From assembly GCA_001717545.1 (NCBI GenBank), contig CP017039.1, positions 2,046,001 to 2,110,000 of the forward strand: a stretch of DNA of 64,000 bases, written 5' to 3'. This document shows positions 1 through 9,634 of this stretch, piece after piece. The position numbers and the translations under genes are program-made. This stretch comes from Anaerolineaceae bacterium oral taxon 439. GTDB lineage: Bacteria > Chloroflexota > Anaerolineae > Anaerolineales > Anaerolineaceae. The notes under the pieces are model-generated. The model saw only the letters and a list, made by a program, of their open reading frames with translations. It searched no databases and had not been told where the DNA came from. Position 1 is the first letter of the stretch; each line of letters begins with the position of its first letter.

Positions 1-1
1 A

Positions 2-859
2 AAGAGGCCGTATGTCGTTTTTCTGGCAGCCCTGATCGGTTTAATCGCCGCGGTCGTCAGGTTTGGCTGTGAGCCCGGCGATCCATTCGAAATCGCCGTC
101 ATTTCGCGGGAAGACGGATCGGGAACGCGCAGCGCCTTCGTCGAGCTGACCGGCATCGAAGAAACGGACCCCAACGGGGAAAAGATTGATCAGACGACCG
201 TCGAAGCCATCGTCGCTAATAACACGAACGTCGTCATGACGACCGTCGCCGGGAATCGCTGCGCAGTCGGTTATATCTCGCTCGGGTCGCTGAACGAAAC
301 CGTCAAGCCGCTGAAAATCGACGGCGTCGAAATTTCCGTCGAATCGATACATTCGGACGAATATAAGCTTGCGCGCCCGTTTACCGTCGCGTACCGGGGC
401 GAATTATCCGAGACCGCGCGTGACTTTCTTGATTTCGTCCTGAGCGACGCCGGCCAGGCCGGCGTCGCGTCGGCGAAATATGTTCCTGTCTCGTCCGGCG
501 ATTACCGGACGGACGGCGGGCGAAGCGGTAAGATCGTTATCGGCGGATCCTCGTCGGTCGCGCCGGTCATGGAAAAGCTTAAGGAAGCGTATCGCGCGCT
601 GAACCCCGGCGTCGAAATCGAAGTCCAGCCGTCCGACTCAACGACCGGCGCGCTCAACGCGATCGAAGGGATCGTCGACCTGGCGATGGCGTCCCGGGAA
701 CTGAAAGGATCGGAACGCGAAGCGCTGACCCCGGTCGTGATCGCCCGGGATGGTATCGCCGTCATCGTGCATCGCGACAACCCGATCGAATCGATCACGC
801 TCGCACAGCTCAGGGCCGTTTTCACCGGCGAGCTGCTGAGCTGGAACGAATTTGAATAA
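2..859 (+). CDS. pstS: Phosphate ABC transporter substrate-binding protein, lobes in permuted order (5' end cut by window)
   Basis: Phosphate-binding protein that would deliver phosphate to the PstCA permease coded next to it. The first visible residues form a hydrophobic signal stretch ending in a Cys (residue 23 of what is visible), so only a few codons are missing and the protein may be lipid-anchored. The SREDGSGTR phosphate-binding motif, which in ordinary PstS lies in the second half, comes at visible residues 35-43. The GGSSSVAPVMEKL and MASREL motifs that normally open the mature protein come in the last 110 residues, just before the stop. The order is therefore swapped relative to E. 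coli PstS. I recall similar proteins in clostridial genomes but could not check. First gene of the pst operon; pstC follows about 50 bases later. Confidence 0.85.
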   Translation, partial: KRPYVVFLAALIGLIAAVVRFGCEPGDPFEIAVISREDGSGTRSAFVELTGIEETDPNGEKIDQTTVEAIVANNTNVVMTTVAGNRCAVGYISLGSLNETVKPLKIDGVEISVESIHSDEYKLARPFTVAYRGELSETARDFLDFVLSDAGQAGVASAKYVPVSSGDYRTDGGRSGKIVIGGSSSVAPVMEKLKEAYRALNPGVEIEVQPSDSTTGALNAIEGIVDLAMASRELKGSEREALTPVVIARDGIAVIVHRDNPIESITLAQLRAVFTGELLSWNEFE

Positions 860-911
860 ACCGGCCGGCGGACGGTCGGGTCCGCAGCCTTCAGGAGATG
901 AAGAAAAACCC

Positions 912-1781
912 ATGAACCTTCGGAAAGCTTTTTTCGATAAAGAATATCGGATGCGGATCGTTTTCCTGATCTGCGCGTTGGCGTCCATTCTCGCCGTCCT
1001 CCTGATTTGCGTCTTCCTTTTCGCGAACGGAATACCGGCGATCGCGGAAATCGGCCCGCTCGAATTCCTGTCTGGAAGGACCTGGAAACCGTCCAACGAT
1101 ATTTACGGAATTTTCCCGATGATCCTCGGGAGTATCTACGTAACCGCCGGAGCGATCGCCGGCGGCGTCCCGATCGGGATTCTGACCGCTCTCTTTCTGG
1201 CGCAGTTCTGTCCAAAGCCGTTGTACCGCGGTTTAAAGCCAGCCGTCGAACTCCTCGCCGGGATCCCTTCAGTCGTTTACGGCTTCTTCGGGATGGCCGT
1301 TCTTATCCCCAGAATCCGCGCCACGTTCGGCGGACATGGGAACAGCCTCCTCGCGGCGTCGATCCTGCTGGGAATCATGATCCTCCCGACGATTATCAAC
1401 GTCAGCGAAGCGGCGATCCGCGCCGTTCCGAAAAGCTATTACGAAGGCGGTCTGGCCTTAGGAAGCTCGCATGAGCGGACCTGTGTTTTCGTCCTGCTGC
1501 CAGCCGCGAAATCCGGCGTCATGGCGAGCGTTGTCTTAGGAATCGGACGCGCCGTCGGCGAAACGATGGCGGTGATCATGGTCGCCGGGAACCAGGCGCG
1601 CGTCCCGAAAGGACTGCTGAAAGGACTGAGAACGTTGACCGCCAATATCGTCATTGAAATGGGTTATGCCGCCGGGCTCCATCGCGAAGCGCTGATCGCG
1701 ACCGGCGTCGTCCTCTTCGTCTTCATCCTGATCATCAATCTCAGTTTTTCGCTGATCAGCCGGAAGGACCGGTCCGCATGA
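912..1781 (+). CDS. pstC: Phosphate ABC transporter permease PstC
   Basis: Inner-membrane permease subunit that pairs with PstA to carry phosphate across the membrane. About 289 residues with an N-terminal membrane segment, then the conserved binding-protein-dependent transport fold; the GIPSVVYGFFGM stretch and the later EAAIRAVP and GRAVGETMAV motifs are typical of PstC. I chose the ATG at 912, preceded by AGGAG at 893-897. An upstream TTG at 852 overlaps the end of pstS and would add 20 residues with no PstC likeness. The stop codon overlaps the start of pstA by four bases (ATGA), which points to translational coupling. Confidence 0.93.
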   Translation: MNLRKAFFDKEYRMRIVFLICALASILAVLLICVFLFANGIPAIAEIGPLEFLSGRTWKPSNDIYGIFPMILGSIYVTAGAIAGGVPIGILTALFLAQFCPKPLYRGLKPAVELLAGIPSVVYGFFGMAVLIPRIRATFGGHGNSLLAASILLGIMILPTIINVSEAAIRAVPKSYYEGGLALGSSHERTCVFVLLPAAKSGVMASVVLGIGRAVGETMAVIMVAGNQARVPKGLLKGLRTLTANIVIEMGYAAGLHREALIATGVVLFVFILIINLSFSLISRKDRSA

Positions 1782-2656
1782 CAGCCGCGCCGCCGCAAAT
1801 CAACCGCCGCAGCTTCGCCGGTCAGCTCCGCACATATCAAAAAGATCCGCTTTCCGGCGCAATCGCGTTCCTGATCTGGACCGCGGCGGCGCTGACAATC
1901 AGCGCGCTGGTCGTTATACTCGGCTATATCCTGATCCGGGGCGTTCCCAGGCTGACGCTCAGCCTTTTCGCCTTCGAATACAATTCTGTCAACGTCTCGC
2001 TGACGCCAGCGCTGGTTACGACCATCCTGCTGACGCTGCTCGCGCTGATCATCGCGGTCCCGCTCGGAATTTTCGCCGCGGTTTACCTGGTCGAATACGC
2101 AAAGCGCGGGAGCCGGCTGGTAAAGATCATCCGGCTGACCGCCGAAACGCTCTCCGGAATCCCTTCAATTATTTACGGTTTATTCGGGATGCTTTTCTTT
2201 GTGTCCTTCCTGCGCTGGGGATATTCGATCCTCGCCGGGAGCTTCACGCTGGCGATCATGATCCTCCCTCTCGTCATGCGCACAACCGAAGAAGCGCTGA
2301 TCGCGGTCCCGGACTCCTATCGTGAAGGCTCGTTCGGGTTGGGAGCGGGAAAGATGCGAACTATTTTCGTCATCGTGCTGCCGTCCGCGGTTCCCGGAAT
2401 CTTAGCCGGCGTGATCCTGAGTATCGGACGGATCGTCGGCGAATCCGCCGCGCTGCTTTACACGGCCGGATCCGTCGCCGCAATTCCGAAAAGTTCCCTT
2501 TCCTCGGGACGCTCGCTCGCGGTTCATATGTACCTGCTGGCGACGGAAGGCATCTACGTCGATCAGGCGTACGCGACCGCTGTCGTCATCATCGTTTTGG
2601 TCCTGGGATTGAACCTGATCTCGTCTTTTCTCGCCGGAAAGCTCGCGAAGGTCTAA
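1778..2656 (+). CDS. pstA: Phosphate ABC transporter permease PstA
   Basis: Second permease subunit of the phosphate importer, 292 residues with six likely membrane helices. It carries the PstA hallmarks: GIPSIIYGLFGM after the third helix, then TTEEALIAVPDSYREGS and GRIVGESAAL in the coupling-helix region that touches the ATPase. It starts inside the last codon of pstC and is followed 33 bases later by pstB. Length and motifs are normal for the family. Confidence 0.94.
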   Translation: MTAAPPQINRRSFAGQLRTYQKDPLSGAIAFLIWTAAALTISALVVILGYILIRGVPRLTLSLFAFEYNSVNVSLTPALVTTILLTLLALIIAVPLGIFAAVYLVEYAKRGSRLVKIIRLTAETLSGIPSIIYGLFGMLFFVSFLRWGYSILAGSFTLAIMILPLVMRTTEEALIAVPDSYREGSFGLGAGKMRTIFVIVLPSAVPGILAGVILSIGRIVGESAALLYTAGSVAAIPKSSLSSGRSLAVHMYLLATEGIYVDQAYATAVVIIVLVLGLNLISSFLAGKLAKV

Positions 2657-2689
2657 GCCGCGGAAATTTCAAGGAAGGAACGAAGCCGC

Positions 2690-3439
2690 ATGGAAAAAAT
2701 TCTGGTCGAAAATCTGGACCTGTTTTACGGAAATTTTCAGGCGCTGAAGAATGTCAGCCTGCCGATCCAGGCCAACGAAATTACCGCGTTTATCGGCCCG
2801 TCCGGCTGCGGAAAGTCGACGCTCCTGAAAACGCTGAACCGGATGAACGATTTAGTCGAAGACGTCCGAATCAGCGGGAAAATCATGCTGGACGGGGAAG
2901 ATATTTACGGGAAGATGGACGTCAACCTGCTGCGCAAGCGCGTCGGCATGGTCTTCCAGAAGCCGAATCCGTTCCCGATGAGCGTGTACGATAACGTCGC
3001 GTACGGCCCGCGGACGCATGGCATTTCGGGGAAGGCACGCCTGGACGAGATCGTCGAAAAATCGCTCCGGGACGCCGCGATCTGGGACGAGCTGAAGGAC
3101 CGGCTGAAAAAAAGCGCGCTGGGAATCTCAGGGGGCCAGCAGCAGCGTCTCTGCATCGCGCGAGCCCTTGCGGTCCAGCCTGAGGTATTATTAATGGACG
3201 AACCAACGTCGGCGCTGGACCCGATTTCGACGTCAAAAATCGAAGACCTGGCGATCGAATTGAAGGAAAAATATACGATCGTCATCGTGACGCATAACAT
3301 GCAGCAGGCCGTCCGCATCTCGGACAAAACCGCATTTTTCCTTCTCGGGGAAATCGTCGAATACAATGAAACCGAGCAATTATTCTCGATGCCTGAGAAT
3401 AAGAAAACCGAAGACTATATCACCGGGAGGTTTGGATAA
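2690..3439 (+). CDS. pstB: Phosphate ABC transporter ATP-binding protein PstB
   Basis: ATPase of the phosphate importer, 249 residues, the usual PstB size. Walker [10 protein letters not shown] is at residues 36-44; the signature [16 protein letters not shown] and Walker [13 protein letters not shown] follow, and the H-loop is in VTHNM. The PstB-typical [10 protein letters not shown] and [10 protein letters not shown] stretches are present, which separates it from amino-acid transporter ATPases. A clear AAGGAA ribosome site lies before the start. The TAA stop and the phoU ATG share one base (TAATG at 3437-3441). Confidence 0.96.
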   Translation: MEKILVENLDLFYGNFQALKNVSLPIQANEITAFIGPSGCGKSTLLKTLNRMNDLVEDVRISGKIMLDGEDIYGKMDVNLLRKRVGMVFQKPNPFPMSVYDNVAYGPRTHGISGKARLDEIVEKSLRDAAIWDELKDRLKKSALGISGGQQQRLCIARALAVQPEVLLMDEPTSALDPISTSKIEDLAIELKEKYTIVIVTHNMQQAVRISDKTAFFLLGEIVEYNETEQLFSMPENKKTEDYITGRFG

Positions 3440-4107
3440 TGCGCGTTCATTTTACCGAGCAGATGAACTTATTGAGCGCCGAACTGACGCGGATGGGCGG
3501 ACTCTGCGAAAAGGCGATCCTGAAATCGGCGAATTCGCTCCTGAATTCCGATCCCTTCCTGGCGCACGAGGTCATTTACCTGGACGGCGAAATCGACGAG
3601 AAGGAAAACGAAATTGTCAGCTTATGCTATAAGCTCCTGCTCCAGCAGCAGCCAGTCGCGTCCGATTTACGCCTGATATCCGCCGCGATGAAAATGGTCA
3701 CCGATATGGAACGGATCGGCGATCAGGCGGGCGATATCGCCGAAATCGTCCGCAGCGGTCATACGAAAAAATTCGAAAGCAAAACCAGCCATATCAAAGA
3801 AATGGCGCGCGCGACGATCGACATGGTCAACGGCGCGATTACCGCCTTCGTCCGCCGCGATCTCGAACTGGCGCACGCGGTCATCGCTTACGACGATATC
3901 GTCGACGACCTTTTTGATACGGTTCGCAACGACCTGGTCGAGACGATCTCTTCAACGGCGGATCCCGACGGGCGTCAGGCAATCGGCGAAACCGCGATCG
4001 ACCTGCTCATGGTCGCGAAATACCTTGAACGGATCGGGGACCACGCGGTCAACATCGCCGAATGGGTCGAATTCTCGATCACGGGGAAACAGAAAGAAAC
4101 GAGATAA
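3439..4107 (+). CDS. phoU: Phosphate signalling regulator PhoU
   Basis: Cytosolic modulator that links PstB activity to the PhoR/PhoB type sensor system and restrains phosphate uptake. The 222 residues form the two mirrored three-helix bundles of PhoU: the paired metal-cluster motifs appear as RIGDQAGDIAE near residue 95 and RIGDHAVNIAEW near residue 200. It is the last gene of the pst operon. No phoR/phoB lies within the window. The bases after the stop up to the ppdK start hold a short dyad but no clear T-run terminator. Confidence 0.94.
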   Translation: MRVHFTEQMNLLSAELTRMGGLCEKAILKSANSLLNSDPFLAHEVIYLDGEIDEKENEIVSLCYKLLLQQQPVASDLRLISAAMKMVTDMERIGDQAGDIAEIVRSGHTKKFESKTSHIKEMARATIDMVNGAITAFVRRDLELAHAVIAYDDIVDDLFDTVRNDLVETISSTADPDGRQAIGETAIDLLMVAKYLERIGDHAVNIAEWVEFSITGKQKETR

Positions 4108-4187
4108 CGGCGATGAGGAATGATCCGCGTTTTCCCGCGTTTTCTCTCTTAAGTTCCGTGAATCCCGCGGAAATTCTTCGCCGCGTA

Positions 4188-4196
4188 TGGTAAAAT
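4188..4196 (+). promoter_or_regulatory. Possible extended -10 element for ppdK
   Basis: TGG followed by TAAAAT (4191-4196) resembles an extended -10 box about 58 bases before the ppdK start. No convincing -35 sits 16-18 bases upstream. A similar GGTAAAAT occurs before xpt (minus strand, 33097-33102) and before the aminotransferase gene (35043-35048), so it may be a recurrent promoter form here. Confidence 0.35.
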
Positions 4197-4253
4197 TCAA
4201 TCAATCAAATAAATTCAAGAAGCTTTCAGCAGAAAACTCCCGGAGGTCATGGA

Positions 4254-7004
4254 ATGAGTGAAAAAAAATGGGTTTATCTATTCAGCGAAGTCCAAAAGGC
4301 TGAAGCGTACTGCGGCGGCGTTTGGGACAATGTCCGCGGTCTGTTAGGCGGGAAAGGGGCGAACCTCGCCGAAATGACGCGGATCGGCGTTCCCGTTCCG
4401 GCCGGTTTTACGATTACGACGGAAGCCTGCAACGAGTATTCGAAAACGAAAGAATTCCCGGCGGGCATGTGGGACCAGGTCGTGGCTGCAATGGCCGAGA
4501 CCGAGAAGCAGACCGGCAAAAAATTCGGCGACAGCGAAAACCCGCTGCTGGTCAGCTGCCGTTCCGGTGCGAAAGAATCGATGCCGGGCATGATGGATAC
4601 CGTTTTGAATATCGGGCTGAACGACGTGACCGTCGCTTCGATGATCAAGCTGACGAACAATCCGCGTTTCGTTTACGATATTTATCGCCGCCTGCTGCAT
4701 ATGTTCAGTTCGGTTGTTCTCGAAATCGCCGATGAACATTTCGAAAACCTGCTGCTTCAATATGAAGCCGAGAAGGGCTATAAGGTCGACACGGAAATGA
4801 CCGCCGAGGACTGGAAATTTATCTGCGACGAGTACAAGCGCATCGTCATCCTCCAGTACGGGAAAGAATTTCCGCAGGATCCCGTCGAACAGATTCGCCT
4901 GGCCACCATCGCCGTCTTCAAATCCTGGATGGGGAAACGCGCGATCGACTATCGCCGCGCTGAAAATATCCCTGACTCGCTCGGAACCGCCGTCAATATC
5001 TGCACGATGGTCTTCGGGAACTACGGCGACGACTCCGCGACCGGCGTCGCCTTTACCCGCGACCCGATCGACGGGACGAATAAAATGTTCGGGGAATACC
5101 TGATCAACGCCCAAGGCGAAGACGTCGTCGCCGGCATCCGGACCGGAAGCAAGATCGAAGCGCTCAAGGACGCCATGCCCAGCGCATACGCCGAATTCAT
5201 GGATATCACCGACAAGCTCGAAAAACACTATAAAGACATGCAGGACGTCGAATTCACGATCGAACGCGGCAAGCTATGGATGCTCCAGACGCGGAACGGG
5301 AAACGCACCGCGAAAGCCGCCGTCTCGATCGCTGTCCAGATGGTCAACGAAGGGCTGATCGATAAGGTCACCGCGGTCAAACGCGTCACGACCAAACAGG
5401 TCGACGCGCTGCTCCATCCGCAGTTCGACAACAACGTCCTGAAGAAGACCGAACCGGTCGCGATCGGCGTCAACGCCTCGCCGGGCGCGGCCGTCGGCCG
5501 AATTTATTTCGACGCCGACCTGGTTGTTGAAATGAAAGAAAAGGAAAATCAGGATTGTATCATGGTCCGCCCGTTCACGAAGCCGGACGACGTTCACGGC
5601 ATGCTCTCCGCCAAGGGAATCCTGACCTCTGAGGGCGGCGCCACCTCGCATGCAGCCGTTGTCGCCCGCCAGTTCGGCGTCCCCTGCGTCGTCGGCGCGG
5701 CCTCGATCCAGATCGACATGGACAAGCGCACGATGAAAATCGCCGATCGCATCTTCAGGGAAGGCGATTGGATTTCGGTCGACGGTTCGACCGGGAAGAT
5801 CTACGACAGCCGTATTCCGGTCGTCGTTCCCGATATTTCCGAAATGGAAGACCTGAGCCAGCTCCTGTCCTGGGCGGACGAAATCGCCGACCTCGAAGTC
5901 TGGGCGAACGCGGATTACCCGAGCGACGCCGAACGCGCCCGTTCTTTCGGCGCGAAGGGGATCGGCCTCTGCCGAACGGAGCACATGTTCTTCGACCAGG
6001 AACGCTTACCGATCGTTCAGCGCATGATTCTGGCGAAGGACGTTGAGGACCGCGTCGAAGAACTGAATAAGCTGCTTCCTTTCCAGCGCGGCGACTTTGC
6101 GGGGATCTTCGTCGCCATGTCCGGCTATCCGGTTATTATCCGCCTGATCGATCCGCCGCTGCATGAGTTTCTCCCGTCCGCCGTCGGACTCGAAGAAGAA
6201 ATTATCAAGAAACGCCTCGACAATCTGGCTGACTACGTCTCCGGTAAGCCGCAGAGCAAGGAAATCCAGCGCCTCGTCGACCTGAAAGCCGAGGTTGAGA
6301 AGCTGCATGAATCCAACCCGATGATGGGGCTGCGCGGCGTCCGCTTATCGATCATGATCCCACAGATCGTCGAAATGCAGGTCCGGGCGATTATCGAAGC
6401 CGCCTGCGACGTTAAGAAACGCGGATTCGAACCCAAGCCGGAAATCATGATCCCGCTGACCGGGCATGTTAACGAGCTCAAGACGATCCAGCCGAAGCTG
6501 GAATCGATCGCCAAAGAAGTCATGAAGGAACAGGGCGTCGAAGTCGAGTACCTGTTCGGTACAATGATCGAGATCCCGCGCGCCGCAATGACCGCCGGAG
6601 AGATCGCCGGAGTCGCCCAGTTCTTCTCGTTCGGGACGAACGACCTGACCCAGATGACGTTCGGATACAGCCGCGACGACGCGGAACATTCGTTCCTGAT
6701 CCCGTACGTCGAAAAAGGCATCCTTCCGACCAACCCGTTCCAGGAATTGGACCGCGACGGCGTCGGGAAGCTGATGCGGATTGCGATCGAAGACGGCCGC
6801 GCCGTCCGACCGGAACTGAAAGTCGGTATCTGCGGCGAACATGGCGGAGACCCGAGCTCGATCGAATGGTGCCATCTGATTGGAAACGACTACGTCAGCT
6901 GCTCGCCGTTCCGCGTCCCGATCGCCCGCCTCGCCGCCGCGAAGGCCAAGATTGCCACGCCGCATCCAGCCGCGAGGAAACTGACGGTCGATAAGCCGCT
7001 CTGA
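4254..7004 (+). CDS. ppdK: Pyruvate, phosphate dikinase
   Basis: Interconverts pyruvate, ATP and phosphate with PEP, AMP and pyrophosphate; in anaerobes it often serves glycolysis or gluconeogenesis in place of pyruvate kinase. 916 residues, a little longer than the usual 870-900. Domain order is N-terminal ATP-grasp nucleotide domain, a swivelling phospho-histidine domain with GGATSHAAVVA (catalytic His466), and a C-terminal PEP/pyruvate barrel with GICGEHGGD (Cys860 acid/base). The LCRTEHMFF motif is intact. CGGAGG at 4241-4246 supports the ATG. The gene stands alone, followed by a strong terminator. Confidence 0.97.
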   Translation: MSEKKWVYLFSEVQKAEAYCGGVWDNVRGLLGGKGANLAEMTRIGVPVPAGFTITTEACNEYSKTKEFPAGMWDQVVAAMAETEKQTGKKFGDSENPLLVSCRSGAKESMPGMMDTVLNIGLNDVTVASMIKLTNNPRFVYDIYRRLLHMFSSVVLEIADEHFENLLLQYEAEKGYKVDTEMTAEDWKFICDEYKRIVILQYGKEFPQDPVEQIRLATIAVFKSWMGKRAIDYRRAENIPDSLGTAVNICTMVFGNYGDDSATGVAFTRDPIDGTNKMFGEYLINAQGEDVVAGIRTGSKIEALKDAMPSAYAEFMDITDKLEKHYKDMQDVEFTIERGKLWMLQTRNGKRTAKAAVSIAVQMVNEGLIDKVTAVKRVTTKQVDALLHPQFDNNVLKKTEPVAIGVNASPGAAVGRIYFDADLVVEMKEKENQDCIMVRPFTKPDDVHGMLSAKGILTSEGGATSHAAVVARQFGVPCVVGAASIQIDMDKRTMKIADRIFREGDWISVDGSTGKIYDSRIPVVVPDISEMEDLSQLLSWADEIADLEVWANADYPSDAERARSFGAKGIGLCRTEHMFFDQERLPIVQRMILAKDVEDRVEELNKLLPFQRGDFAGIFVAMSGYPVIIRLIDPPLHEFLPSAVGLEEEIIKKRLDNLADYVSGKPQSKEIQRLVDLKAEVEKLHESNPMMGLRGVRLSIMIPQIVEMQVRAIIEAACDVKKRGFEPKPEIMIPLTGHVNELKTIQPKLESIAKEVMKEQGVEVEYLFGTMIEIPRAAMTAGEIAGVAQFFSFGTNDLTQMTFGYSRDDAEHSFLIPYVEKGILPTNPFQELDRDGVGKLMRIAIEDGRAVRPELKVGICGEHGGDPSSIEWCHLIGNDYVSCSPFRVPIARLAAAKAKIATPHPAARKLTVDKPL

Positions 7005-7030
7005 TCGAAAACCTTATACACTGAATAAAA

Positions 7031-7064
7031 AGGAAGCTCCGCGAAAATCGGAGCTTCCTTTTTT
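7031..7064 (+). terminator. Intrinsic terminator after ppdK
   Basis: A 10-bp perfect stem (AGGAAGCTCC paired with GGAGCTTCCT, 7031-7040 and 7050-7059) with a 9-base loop runs into a T tract ending at 7064. It lies 26 bases after the ppdK stop and reads on the plus strand. Confidence 0.92.
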
Positions 7065-7154
7065 CGAGAGGATTTCCATGCCGCTCTCGCGGACAAGCTG
7101 AGCCAGTCGAAAGTCCTCCTTTTCCAAACGTTCCTCCGCGTCGCCGGATCGGAG

Positions 7155-8879
7155 TCAATCCGAATTCCCTTTCCAGACGGAGAAATTCTTCAAGTTTGAA
7201 CCGCCGACAAACTCGGCTAAAATCGAATTCGCGGGAATCAGTTCAACCGGGAGCGGCAGCACCCACGCCAGGAACGACAGCAGCCGTTTCGCCTCGATAT
7301 ACTCGATCGACCCAAACGTCACCTGACGCAGCGCCGTCTCGGCGAACGGTTTCAGCGCCGAAAGTTCGTAAACGAGCGAAGAATTCACATACGCGTCAGC
7401 GAACGCCTGGTAGGGAAAAATATGCTTGTCTTCGCCGGCGCGAACCGACGCCCAGCGCTTAATCGTCTCCTCGGCCGAATAACCGCGTTCGCGATAGTCT
7501 CGGACAACCCGGCGGATCAGGCGGTTATCCACCGTTGAAACCCGATTGTACCGGTCGACGTTCAGCTGCGTCAGCGGAGAGATATAAATCTGAAATTTCT
7601 GCGCCTTGGGGATCCCGGGAAGGAGCCGCGGGTTCATTCCGTGAATCCCTTCAAGGATAATAATCTGGTCCTCGTGGATCCGGACGGTTCGCCCGGGTTT
7701 ACTGATTCCATCTAAAAAGTCGTAACGGGGAAGCTGGACCTCCCCCCCATCGATCAGCCGGTGAATACAGTCGTCCATCAGCGGCAGATTCAGGTTCTCC
7801 ACCGCCTCAAAGTCATACTCCCCATTTTCATCACGCGGACTCTGCGCCCGATCGATAAAGAAATTGTCCATCTCGATCGGCACCGGAGAAATCCCATGAA
7901 CCAGAAGCTCGATCGAAAGTCGTTTCGAAAACGTCGTCTTTCCTGAAGAAGACGGCCCGGCGATCAGGATGACTCTCGGACGCGGATCCATGTCCGCAAT
8001 CCGCTGCGCGATCTGTGAAAAACGTTGGCTATGGAACGACTCGCTGACGAGAATGACCTCCTGGATCCGGCCTTTCTCGATCGCGTTATTCAGCGATCCA
8101 ATCGATCCGATCCCCAGCTTCGTCAGCCAGTCGCCGTAAAGACGGAACTGTGAAAGGATTTTCGGATCCTCGCGAAGCGGACTGATTTCCGTTGACTTTC
8201 CGTCCTTCGGATATCGCAGGAAAAATTCGTCAGGGTTCTCCGACGGCTCGATCGCGAACCAGCGCAAATACCCGGTCGACGGGACCATATACCCGTAGTG
8301 ATAATCGATATAATCGCCCAGCCGGTACATCGTCAGATAATCCTTCTTTCGATGTTTCAAAAGCTGAAGCTTTTCGGACTGGTCCTTTTCCTCGAAAATC
8401 CTCCGCGCGGATTCGATCGAAACCTTCCCGCGCTCAATCGGAAGATCCTCCGAGACCGTCTTCCGCATCTCGGACTCCAGCGCAGCGTAAAACGTCTTCG
8501 GGTCGCCAATTTCCAGCCCGCAAATCCTGCAGAACAACCCGCCGGAAACGATCGAATGATCGACCATGAGATCCGCGTCCGGGAATAGACGCTCGAACGT
8601 CGCCGCCAGGAGAAAAACGACCGATCGCCGGTAAATATTTTTTCCGTCCGAAATCGCCGTCGTTACACCTTCGATTTTCGCGTTCGATTCAAGCCGGTAC
8701 GTCAACTCCCGCAGCTCATGATTCACAATCGCGCCGACCGGTTCGCGATCGAACTCGCCGCTGATCTGAGCTAAGAATTGGCCGACCGGTTCGCCTCTGG
8801 GTCCGCTGATAATTCGCCCGTCCGGAAGCTCCGCCTGTATAATACTAGAGGGCGGATGAACTTGATAAACCGGTTCCAT
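7155..8879 (-). CDS. Nucleoside (uridine-type) kinase fused to TGS and degenerate ThrRS-editing-like domain
   Basis: A phosphoribulokinase/uridine kinase family enzyme, likely phosphorylating a nucleoside with ATP. The N-terminal about 60 residues look like a TGS domain, residues about 60-230 like the threonyl-tRNA synthetase editing region, and the rest like uridine kinase with Walker A GPSSSGKTT near residue 305. In the editing-like part the expected His-rich motif reads YRRSVVFLL, so editing activity is unlikely; this is usual for the family as I recall it. I chose the ATG at 8879 with GGGGAGG just upstream over the ATG at 8915. It is divergent from the next gene. The true substrate is not certain. 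Confidence 0.83.
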   Translation of the reverse strand: MEPVYQVHPPSSIIQAELPDGRIISGPRGEPVGQFLAQISGEFDREPVGAIVNHELRELTYRLESNAKIEGVTTAISDGKNIYRRSVVFLLAATFERLFPDADLMVDHSIVSGGLFCRICGLEIGDPKTFYAALESEMRKTVSEDLPIERGKVSIESARRIFEEKDQSEKLQLLKHRKKDYLTMYRLGDYIDYHYGYMVPSTGYLRWFAIEPSENPDEFFLRYPKDGKSTEISPLREDPKILSQFRLYGDWLTKLGIGSIGSLNNAIEKGRIQEVILVSESFHSQRFSQIAQRIADMDPRPRVILIAGPSSSGKTTFSKRLSIELLVHGISPVPIEMDNFFIDRAQSPRDENGEYDFEAVENLNLPLMDDCIHRLIDGGEVQLPRYDFLDGISKPGRTVRIHEDQIIILEGIHGMNPRLLPGIPKAQKFQIYISPLTQLNVDRYNRVSTVDNRLIRRVVRDYRERGYSAEETIKRWASVRAGEDKHIFPYQAFADAYVNSSLVYELSALKPFAETALRQVTFGSIEYIEAKRLLSFLAWVLPLPVELIPANSILAEFVGGSNLKNFSVWKGNSD

Positions 8880-8963
8880 AAAACCTCCCCGCAATCCATC
8901 ATATTTCATCGTCAATGTGATGGATTGCGTTATCTATATTTTTTACGAAAGGAATCGCACGAA

Positions 8964-9557
8964 TTGCCCACGTTCCTATTGATAACGATGATAATCGGGA
9001 TTCTGCCAAGGATCGCTATCTTCATGACAACCAGGCGCTCAATTTTCTCCGATCGGCAGTGCCCGCCGAACCGCTTCGCCGTCGTCCTCGGCGCGGGGAT
9101 CGAGAAAGACGGGCGACCGACGCGCGTTTTACGCGAACGGATCGAAACGGCGGTCAACCTGCTCCGCCGAGCGAACGTCAGCGCGCTGGTCCTGACCGGC
9201 GGGAATAAATCTATCTACGCGAATGAAACGGAATCAATGCGCCTGTACGCTGCCGAGCTCGGCGTTCAGAACGAAAGTATCCTGATCGATCCGGATGGAT
9301 TCCGCTCGTTCGACAGCTGCGTCAATCTTCTCCCGCTGCGATCGAACCAGATAACCCTCGTCACGCAGCAGTTTCATCTTCCCCGCGCCGTCTGGATCGC
9401 GCGCCGCCTCGGGATCAACGCAATCGGCTGCGTAGCGCCGCATCACATCGAACGCTGGGACGACTTCATCCTCTGGCAGCTTCGCGAGTTTATCGCCTGC
9501 TGGCGGGCCCTGATCGACGTCCTCCGTTTTCAGCTCCACAGCCGCAAAGCAAATTGA
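8964..9557 (+). CDS. DUF218 (YdcF/SanA-like) envelope protein
   Basis: About 197 residues: an N-terminal hydrophobic segment, then the DUF218 fold with VVLGAGI near the start, the LTGG turn and the ESM and SFDSCVN stretches typical of YdcF/SanA proteins. Members are anchored in the membrane and linked to envelope integrity, but the reaction is not established. I favour a TTG start at 8964 because AAGGA lies 11 bases upstream; ATG at 8988 is the alternative. Frames further upstream overlap the divergent kinase gene and look spurious. It converges on mtaB. Confidence 0.75.
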   Translation: MPTFLLITMIIGILPRIAIFMTTRRSIFSDRQCPPNRFAVVLGAGIEKDGRPTRVLRERIETAVNLLRRANVSALVLTGGNKSIYANETESMRLYAAELGVQNESILIDPDGFRSFDSCVNLLPLRSNQITLVTQQFHLPRAVWIARRLGINAIGCVAPHHIERWDDFILWQLREFIACWRALIDVLRFQLHSRKAN

Positions 9558-9634
9558 AATTTTCCTGGACGGGAAAACCTGAAGGATCGGAACGACAAGG
9601 CAGCTTTCGCACAGCCGCCGCGGCAGAATATAAC

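Noticed and set aside
9560-9577. TTTTCC-TGGACG-GGAAAA hairpin between the convergent YdcF-like and mtaB genes
   Set aside because: Only a six-bp AT-rich stem without a T run beyond it; too weak to call a terminator.
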